Shown in pieces: positions 57,326 to 64,000 of a stretch of 64,000 bases of DNA. A model generated the notes under the pieces. It had not been told where the DNA came from, did not search any database, and saw nothing but the letters and a program-made list of their open reading frames with translations. Numbering within the stretch: position 1 is the stretch's first letter; each line of letters starts with the position of its first letter. Source of the stretch: Erpetoichthys calabaricus (Eukaryota > Chordata > Cladistia > Polypteriformes > Polypteridae); the NCBI RefSeq assembly GCF_900747795.2, contig NC_041401.2:23275290-23339289 (forward strand), written 5' to 3'. The translations under genes were made by a program, and so were the position numbers.

Positions 57326-57905
57326 GTTACTGAGCTCTTTAACTGGGAGCAGCAATTGTGGCTTTTGATCGCATTTCACTGTGAGGTCTTTTTGCTTCTC
57401 AGTTCCTTTCTTAGTTTGCTTCTCTTGTGTTTTCCAGTTCCACCCCCGGCTGTTAAAAGCACACAGATTGGAGGAAATCGGGGGCGGGATTTTAAGAAGA
57501 AACCTTGTGGGCGTGTCCTTCTCAGATTTATTCACAACAAACTTTTTAACACATCTGGCGCCAGGTGTGTATTGTCATTTGAGACTCACATCTGTAGGCT
57601 GAACAGGCCTGGTGGTCTATGGTGACTGCTGTGCAGGTGGACTGACATCCTGCGTCCATGACTGAGCATTCTTTCATTTTCCATGCCCACCTCTATAAGG
57701 ATGGAGCCGAATGTGGCAGTATCAGCAACAAGGCAGGAAGTTCCTCCAGATGGGGTGTCCACATTCGTGCGATGCCAGTTTACACCGGTCAGTACCAGCT
57801 TAAACCGGACATCTTTGGGAGAGAACCCCATGGAGGCAGTGAGCGGGCCAGAATTTGAAGCCAGCATTTTGAGGTTTGGGCGATAGCAGCAGTAACCACA
57901 ACCTG
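57326..57905. other. Intergenic stretch next to NOSTRIN 3' end
   Basis: No gene recognised; a GC-rich patch TTGGAGGAAATCGGGGGCGG near 57468 is of unknown nature. Confidence 0.35.
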
Positions 57906-58235
57906 AATCATTTATTTAAATACTGCTGAATAACCCATGATTGGTGTTTAAATTAGGACAACACGTTTAATAAAAGGTTTATATTTGCCTCTTTTCAGAT
58001 TCATATGCCTGAGCTATTTCAATTCCTTGGTTTCGGATACAAAAGAACACTTTACAGCCCCTCACACTGGGATTGACTGCTTCACATGATTAAAATAAAA
58101 CAATTTTAAATAATTTGGGTCACAAGCCCCCCCAAAAAAACAAACAGCATTCACAGAAGACCAAGTCAAGAAGTGTATCAAAATGCAACCAGCTGATCCT
58201 CCAGCAATGCTACGACAAAGCCAATTTAAGGGTCC

Positions 58236-58372
58236 TCACGCCTCTGACGACTTGTTTATGTTGAACTGTGGCAGCTCCTCGACATACGTAGACGGGAAGT
58301 AACCTCGCTGGCCGTTTAAGGATCCGTACCACCAGCCGTCTGTACCCTTTTGGTGGATAGCGAGGAGGTCGC
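58236..58372 (-). CDS. NOSTRIN: NOSTRIN last exon, second half of SH3 domain and stop
   Basis: The acceptor is ttttgctgcag; stop TGA is at 58238-58236. It encodes DLLAIHQKGTDGWWYGSLNG with the tryptophan pair, then GYFPSTYVEEL, where the SH3 proline and tyrosine of the ligand groove are kept, and a short tail ending SSEA. A reversed AATAAA at 57911-57916 is a possible poly(A) signal, giving a 3' UTR of about 300 bases. Confidence 0.95.
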
Positions 58373-61300
58373 CTGCAGCAAAAGAAGACAAGAAGGAGAC
58401 GTGAGAGACGAGTCGCCGTCAGCAAGTTCGAAAACGTAACATTAAGTTGGGAGTTCGTTCACTGGTTTGAAACACAGTGCGTTGTGAGTGTTATCAGTTA
58501 TGAGTTATCACATTTTTGTTTATTAAATACTAGCTGTGTAAGCCAGCAGGGGGTCCTAGAAACGTTCGAAATCGTCAAAAAGAAAACCGAAATGTAGAGA
58601 TGTCAGGTAACTGAAAGGAACTACTCAGGGCATCTCATACCCAGGACAGAGCAATTGCAGGTTAAGGGCCTTACTCAAGGGCCCAAAGAAGTAGAGTACG
58701 GGATTCGAACCAAATCCCTAGCCTCAGAGCCACCACTCCGCCCTGTACTCAAAAAAACCAGAAAAAAATCAAACTAAAAAGTGTTGGGGTATCAAATGGT
58801 AACCACGATTAATAATGATGGTTGAAAAACAGGCAAAATAAATAGCACATAAGGGTGCAAAACAATCTGCATACCACCAGTGAAAAGAAAACTACGGTGG
58901 GGGAATCAATCTGTCCACCTCCAGAGCTGGTCCTCAAATAAACGGCCACCTCAAGTGGCTTTGAAATTTTGATAGTGCCGACACAGAAGAGGCGGAGCTT
59001 TGTCTTTGGGTCACTTATCATCTGTCTGGCAAGTGACTGAGCAGTGGATGGAAAATGAGGAGGAGTTAGTGACAGCACCGCCTCTCTACTCCAGGGGGCA
59101 CACGTGCCTGACTATATAATATATACAGTATATTGCAGGGGGCATAATCAAGAAAGAGTGTAAGCACTAATAATCGTAACAGGGAAGAACAATGTTAGGA
59201 GCTGGGAGCACTTGGAAAACCCTGTTTAATAGTTTAGGGGCATGCACTGCAGGCACAGCCGACATGCTGACATCGCTTGTGTTATTAGCGGCTAAACCAC
59301 TTTGTCTTTCTTTGGAGATTTTGTTCTGCCAATGTACTTGCCTCGCTTCTGTATAAGTGGCTAAGCGACTTTGTCTTTCTTTGGAGGTTTCATTTTGCAG
59401 ATGTGCTTGCCTTGCTTTTATATTAGCGCCTAAACAACTTTGTCTTTCTTCAGATATTTCATTGTGCCGATTTGTTCACCTCACTTCTGTATTAGCAGCT
59501 AAGCGACTTTATCTTTCTTTGGAGGTTTTGTTTTTCTGATGTGTTCTCTTCGCTTGTGTTATTAGTGGCTAAGCGACTTTGTCTTTCTTTGGAGATTTAA
59601 TTTTGCCGCACTTCTATATTAGTGGCTAAACAACTTTGTCTTTCTTTGGAGGTTTCATTTTGCCGATTTGTTTGCCTCACTTCTGTAGTAGTGACTAATT
59701 AACTTTCTCTTTCTTCAGAAATTTCATTGTGCCGATGTGCTTGCCTCGGTTGTGCATTAGTGGCTAATTAACTTTGTGTTTCTTCAGAGATTTCATTGTA
59801 CCGATTTGCTCGCCTCACTTCTGTATTAGCGGCTAAGCGACTTTATCTTTCTTCAGAGGTTTCATTTTGCTGATGTGCTCACTTCGCTTGTGTTATTAGT
59901 GGATAAGCGACTTTGTCTTTTTTTGGAGGTTTTGTTGTGCTGATGTACTCGCCTCACTTCTGTATTAGTGGCTAATTAACTTTATCTTTCTTCAGAGATT
60001 TCATTGTGCCGGTGTGCTTGCCTTGGTTGTGCATTAGCGGCTAAGCGACTTTGTCTTTCTTAAGAGGTTTCATTTTGCTGATGTGCTCACTTCGCTTGTG
60101 TTATTAGTGGATAAGCGACTTTGTCTTTCTTCAGAGGTTTCGTTTTACCGATTTGTTTGCCTCACTTCTGTGTTAGTGGCTAAGCGACTTTGTCTTTCTT
60201 CGGAGGTTTCATTTTACCGATGTGTTTGCCTCACTTCTGTATTAGTGGCTAAGCGACTTTGTCTTTCTTCGGAGGTTTCATTTTGCAGATGTGCTCGCCT
60301 CACTTTTGTATTAGTGGCTAAGCAACTTTGTCTTTCTTTGGAGGTTTCGTTTAGCCGATGTGCTTGCCTTGCTTCTGTATTAGTGGTGAAACGACTTTGT
60401 CTTTCTTCGGAGGTTTCGTTTTGCCGATTTGTTTGCCTCACTTCTGTATTAGTGGCTAATTAACTTTGTCTTTCTTCGGAGATTTCATTGTACCGATGTG
60501 CTTGCCTCGGTTGTGCATTAGCGGCTAAGCGACTTTGTCTTTCTTCGGAGGTTTCGTTTTACCGATTTGCTCGCCTCACTTCTGTATTAGCGGCTAAGCG
60601 ACTTTATCTTTCTTCAGAGGTTTCATTTTGCTGATGTGCTCACTTCGCTTGTGTTATTAGTGGATAAGCGACTTTGTCTTTCTTCAGAGGTTTTGTTTTA
60701 CCGATTTGTTTGCCTCACTTCTGTGTTAGTGGCTAAGCGACTTTGTCTTTCTTCGGAGGTTTCATTTTACCGATGTGTTTGCCTCACTTCTGTATTAGTG
60801 GCTAAGCGACTTTGTCTTTCTTCGGAGGTTTCATTTTGCAGATGTGCTCGCCTCACTTTTGTATTAGTGGCTAAGCAACTTTGTCTTTCTTTGGAGGTTT
60901 CGTTTAGCCGATGTGCTTGCCTTGCTTCTGTATTAGTGGTGAAACGACTTTGTCTTTCTTCGGAGGTTTCGTTTTACTGATTTGTTTGCCTCACTTCTGT
61001 ATCTATCTATCTAAAGAGTTTCTGTAAAAAGCCAAATTTCCTCCTGGGGACAAATAAACTTCTATCTTTTTTAAATCTTTTTTAAAGAACTGAAGCAGAC
61101 CTTTCTCACCTGTGCAAATGCTCAGCTCGTCCTCCCTTTTCGACTTGTAGTCATAAAGTGCCTTGCAGGTGCCAATTTCATGGGTGTCAGTTCCTGTTTG
61201 AATATATAAGAGTGGATTAGGAATGAGTCGAGAGCACAATGTGAAGAAGAACACAATCACAAGGACAGGTCCTACATGAAAATTAGAAAGAGAGAGACTG

Positions 61301-63400
61301 AGGTAATCCAGTTCACACTTTGACTGTACGTCCGTAGAGAAGGTAGTAACAACTGATAAAAAGGGAGAAAATCAATTGTTGAAATAAAGAGCAGGAGTCA
61401 AACCCAGAAAATTAAAGAACCAACATAATCAAACTCAAAGTCAAAAAACACACAGAAGTTTACCTTCTTCAAAGATTAATTTGTGCTAGCTAACACTGCA
61501 AAATGTTTTGTATTTTATTCCATGATACTGGACTCTGGATACAACACCCCACTATCTTCAATACCCTCCAGGAAAACACATTTGCACTTTATCATTATGG
61601 ATTATTAAGTGTAGACTGACGCGTGAAATGACAAATATATCCATTTAAAATTAAATCTACAACACAGTAAAGTGTGCCTCATTTAAACGGCTCTGAATAC
61701 TTTCTGAATCCACTGGATTTGCTACTGCGGCTATACAGTAACGCACATAAATATGGTGTGGCGGATGGCCAGCTCCTCAACCCGGTCGGGGCGCCCAAAG
61801 AGGAGAAGGATGGGGGAAGGCAGCTACTGTGGGCACTGCCTCCCCCAAAACACCAGATGGCGATTTCCCTACAGCATAGGAGTACCCCAGATTCCCTGCA
61901 GGGCACCATGGGATTTGGAGTTTGGCTTCTCAGCCCTGCTGGATACCGTGGGTGCCACCAGGAGACGCTGCAGGGGGGACCTGGGGACTCGTATCTTTTT
62001 CCATAGCCCGGAAGTACTATCGAGTCATGGGGACAGAAGTTCCAAAGTACTTCCAGGCTGACAGAAGACTTAACTTCTCCAGCTGTCGAGAAAGTCACAT
62101 GGACAGAAGAAGCAAAGCACTTCCCGGGTCAGACACTATATAAAGGACTGTTGGAGAGCCAGCAAGAGGACAGAGCTTGCTGGGAGGTGTGGAGGAGAGA
62201 TTTGTGTTGATTTATTGTACGTAGTTATTAGTATTGTATCGCCTGTGTATGGTGGCAGGGGTGCTTCAGGGCACAACTATAACAGGAAGAATAATTAAAT
62301 ACCGTCTTGGTGATTTTACCCTGTGTTCAGTGTGTCTGTCAGGTTGAAAGGGGCAACAGCGACCTCTAGCGTCTTATAATGGTTATTAAGTAAAAGCTTA
62401 AACTCAATGGAAAAACTTCAGAATCTGAAATGCAGCTGTGTGGAGGGGTTCCAGGTTGACAGTACATGAAGGAGAACCCAGCACAGCCTCTGCCTTGGGT
62501 TCACAGAAACAGGAGATTCCAGCCTGACTGTGGACACTCAGGTTATGGAAATTACAAATTTTGGTCCAACTGTGGAACTGGAGAATTACAATGGAGGAAA
62601 AGGAGAGACGGCCACTGTGTTTAGCATGGCAGCCACACAGCTCCAGAGCTCAGTCGTTGTCTGTTTTAGAGTCTGTTTGTTGTCCTCAAACACTGCAGGC
62701 TTTATTCCTGGGTGCTTTGTTTTTCAACCAGAAGTGCAGTACCATGTGGCCTGGCGGTTAAAGTCTTGTGATTTGTGACAATTGAGTCTGGACTGCTGAC
62801 TCGCTTTGTGACCATGAGAAAGTTACTTACACACATTACAGAAATATTTAAACAATGCCTCGTTTAGAATCTATTCCAAAGGCACCTTAATAAAGTGAGA
62901 AGTGTCTGTGTGTTTGTCTGGCTGCTCTGTCTCTGTCATTCCAACAGATGGTACATCACAAACATTAACACTGCTTTTACGAATCCCATACCAAATGTTA
63001 TACGTTATATAGTGCACTGCAAACGTTACTTAGATTTCATGTAGCCTTAGAGAGGTAGAGCCGCTAATATCAAGTTAAGTGTAATTATAATTCAAATTTT
63101 TGTTGGCTATGGGTGCACCTAAATTGCTCCATTTAGATTTCCTAGTAACTATGAGATGTTGTGTTAAAGCTCACCATTCAACTGGCAATCGGTTTCATCT
63201 TCAGTGAAGTCAGACAGATCGTCTTCTGATGAACCAACTGCTCCTTCTCCATTTGGGCCGGCTGCTGTCGACTGACCGCAGGATATGGACGCTTGCTGGA
63301 CACTGGACCCTGCTGGCTCTCTAGTGGAACATTTTGGCACAAACTGGGCTTTTCTCATCTTCACAACGCGCGATATCTGCACCACACTGTGCTCCAGGTC
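58236..63400 (-). CDS. NOSTRIN: NOSTRIN C-terminal coding exons (partial gene; 5' part beyond the window)
   Basis: Three - strand exons join in phase 1 to a 148-residue C terminus ending in a full SH3 domain. NOSTRIN is an F-BAR and SH3 membrane adaptor that binds endothelial NO synthase and directs its caveolar and endocytic traffic with dynamin and N-WASP. The exon at 63400-63175 carries EHSVVQISRVVKMRK, like human EHTHSYVKISRPFLMKR. The next two give CKALYDYKSKREDELS and DGWWYGSLNGQRGYFP, then YVEELP, matching human CKALYSFQARQDDEL and GWWFGSLNGKKGHFPAAYVEELP. The F-BAR exons must lie beyond 64000. The gene is tail to tail with SPC25, the arrangement known in human. No break is seen in the exons present. 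Confidence 0.94.
58530..58600 (-). mobile_element. Helitron-like 3' end, - strand
   Basis: The reverse complement ends TTTCTAGGACCCCCTGCTGG and CTTACACAGCTAG before a T, matching the end of the 22.6-kb Helitron (TTTCTAGGAGCACGGGCTTACACAGCTAG). The far end is not found; the element may extend into the 69-bp array at 59.27 kb. Confidence 0.55.
58625..58745 (-). repeat. tRNA-derived SINE (second family)
   Basis: The reverse complement reads GGCGGAGTGGTGGCTCTGAG (box A) and TTTGGTTCGAATCCCGT (box B), then CTTGAGTAAGGCCCTTAACC and CAATTGC. A related body is at 30.5 kb. Confidence 0.7.
58746..59265. other. NOSTRIN: NOSTRIN intron, no clear feature
   Basis: No exon recognised. Confidence 0.4.
59270..61003 (+). 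repeat. 69-bp minisatellite, about 25 units, in NOSTRIN last intron
   Basis: Monomer about 69 bp: GCTAAGCGACTTTGTCTTTC, TTCGGAGGTTTCATTTTGCC, GATGTGCTTGCCTCACTTCT, GTATTAGTG. Spacing of the GTCTTTCTT core is 69 bases at 60122, 60191 and 60260. Because 69 divides by three it gives a false 23-residue repeat ORF (LCLSSEVSF). Blocks of eight units repeat with an offset of 553 bases (60077 and 60630). Confidence 0.95.
61005..61065 (+). repeat. LINE tail-like fragment at the array end
   Basis: ATCTATCTATCTAAAG, then CAAATTTCCTCCTGGGGACA and AATAAACTTCTATC resembles the L2 3' tail (AATTTCCCCTTGGGATTAAT). Short and diverged. Confidence 0.4.
61110..61193 (-). CDS. NOSTRIN: NOSTRIN penultimate exon, first half of SH3 domain
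   Basis: 84 bases, phase 1 to phase 1. The acceptor is attcaaacag, the donor acag|gtgaga. It encodes the ALYDY motif and the acidic RT loop KREDELS of an SH3 domain. Confidence 0.94.
61194..61756. other. NOSTRIN: NOSTRIN intron, no feature seen
   Basis: AT-rich; nothing recognised between the exon at 61193 and the LTR. Confidence 0.5.
61757..62378 (+). mobile_element. Solo LTR, third copy of the family
   Basis: 622 bp from TGTGGCGGATGGCC to GCGTCTTATA, with 4-bp target duplication ATGG (61753-61756, 62379-62382). TATA box CACTATATAAAGGAC, downstream AATAATTAAA. In a NOSTRIN intron, opposite to the gene. Longer than the other two copies. No internal coding part. Confidence 0.8.
62383..63174. 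other. NOSTRIN: NOSTRIN intron, no clear feature
   Basis: No repeat or exon recognised; ends at the donor of the 63175-63400 exon. Confidence 0.45.
63175..63400 (-). CDS. NOSTRIN: NOSTRIN exon before the SH3 domain (linker)
   Basis: 226 bases. The acceptor is tatccttgactag on the - strand; the donor is aatg|gtgagc at 63174. It encodes DLEHSVVQISRVVKMRKAQF, then a serine- and glycine-rich linker and an acidic stretch SEDDLSDFTEDETD. It starts in phase 0 and ends in phase 1. The acidic part is not present in the human protein as I remember it, so it looks like a fish-specific linker. Confidence 0.85.
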
Positions 63401-63469
63401 CTAGTCAAGGATACAGCGATTGAGAATTTGTGTCGCTTACTGCAAATAACACTGACTTGTATACCATTA

Positions 63470-64000
63470 ATGTGCTTTACACACTCCATCATGCGTTCAC
63501 GTGTGTTACTCACTCATTTCAACATTTTTGTGCACAACAATCTTTCAGGTATTCTTCTGGGTTACAGACTCACATGTGTGTTTGTGTGCCTTCCACAGAA
63601 TCATTTGAACAAATGTGGGTGTTACTGACCTATTTAAACACTCACGTGCGTCACAAACTGATTTCAGCATTGTTTTACCATACAAGCTTATTCGAATACT
63701 GACATGCGTTACACACTCATTTCAACATTGTTTAACCCTTTAGACTTTTTTGAACACTCAGATGCATCACAGGCCCATTTAATACATTATTTTACCCTGC
63801 AGTCTTATTCAAACACTGACATGTGTCACAAACTCATTTAATACATTATTTTATCTTACAGACTTATTTGAACACTCACATGTGTCACAAACTCTTTTCA
63901 ATATTGTTTTACCCTACGTACTTACTTGAACACGCAGATGTGTCACAGACTCATCTTATCATTGTTTTACCTTACAGACTTATTCGAACACACAGATGTG
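63470..64000. repeat. 58-bp minisatellite in NOSTRIN intron, running off the window
   Basis: Units carry ACTTATTCGAACACTCACATG, TGTCACAAACTCATTT and ATTGTTTTACCCTACAG. The ACTTATT core lies at about 63686, 63744, 63803, 63862, 63920 and 63978, spacing 58-59 bases. Units before 63680 are more degenerate. Confidence 0.9.

Noticed and set aside
60083-60980. Two long + strand reading frames (126 and 114 codons) with repeated LCLSSEVSF
   Set aside because: They are translations of the 69-bp minisatellite; the period divides by three so frames stay open. No start context, splice support or protein family.
59270-61003. CRISPR-like appearance of regularly spaced repeats
   Set aside because: Units are contiguous 69-bp tandem copies without unique spacers, in a vertebrate intron.

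Overview
The window looks like nuclear DNA of a ray-finned fish. The two host genes have vertebrate intron-exon structure with GT-AG splice sites. The repeats are of fish type: Tc1, hAT, piggyBac and Helitron DNA transposons, L2-like, RTE-like and L1-like LINEs, 5S-rRNA-derived SINEs and a very abundant tRNA-type SINE ending in GGATGGATGG. That SINE, as I remember it, is especially common in bichir and reedfish genomes (Polypteridae); the species guess rests on memory of repeat content and is tentative.

Host genes. SPC25 (kinetochore NDC80 complex subunit) lies on the + strand. Six coding exons between 37103 and 47947 join exactly at GT-AG sites, all in phase 1, to give a complete 231-residue protein. 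Its upstream non-coding exon and promoter are not certain; a cell-cycle-like promoter candidate sits near 31.1 kb. NOSTRIN (F-BAR/SH3 endothelial nitric oxide synthase traffic inducer) lies on the - strand. Only its last three coding exons (63400-63175, 61193-61110, 58372-58236) are inside the window, encoding the C-terminal SH3 domain. The two genes are tail to tail, as in human 2q24-q31. I looked for the next expected neighbour, G6PC2, left of SPC25 and saw no exon.

Layout. 0-37 kb is intergenic DNA and the possible first intron of SPC25. It holds LTR-like fossils, a 5S-derived SINE with a Helitron in it, decayed LINEs, a Tc1 at 8.0-9.65 kb, a piggyBac relic at 13.6-14.9 kb, a Tc1 inside another Tc1 at 15.9-18.8 kb, another Tc1 at 19.6-20.8 kb, a Helitron at 22.6 kb, a long L2-like LINE at 23.7-26.2 kb, and a Tc1 at 27.0-29.2 kb carrying two MITEs. 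37-48 kb is the SPC25 body, with a solo LTR, Tc1, RTE, SINE and LINE pieces in introns. 48-58 kb separates the two genes and is almost all repeats: an inverted L2 pair, an L1-like piece, a hAT relic split by a solo LTR, an RTE piece, a hAT MITE filled with SINEs, a 5S SINE and an L2. 58-64 kb is the 3' end of NOSTRIN; its introns hold a 1.7-kb 69-bp minisatellite, a third solo LTR and a 58-bp minisatellite.

I found no operon-like system, CRISPR array or novel gene cluster. The most unusual observation is that the 69-bp minisatellite unit in the NOSTRIN intron also occurs as about 2.5 copies inside the Helitron-like element at 22.6 kb, and a matching Helitron 3' end lies next to the array. This suggests the satellite arose by expansion of a Helitron-borne repeat.
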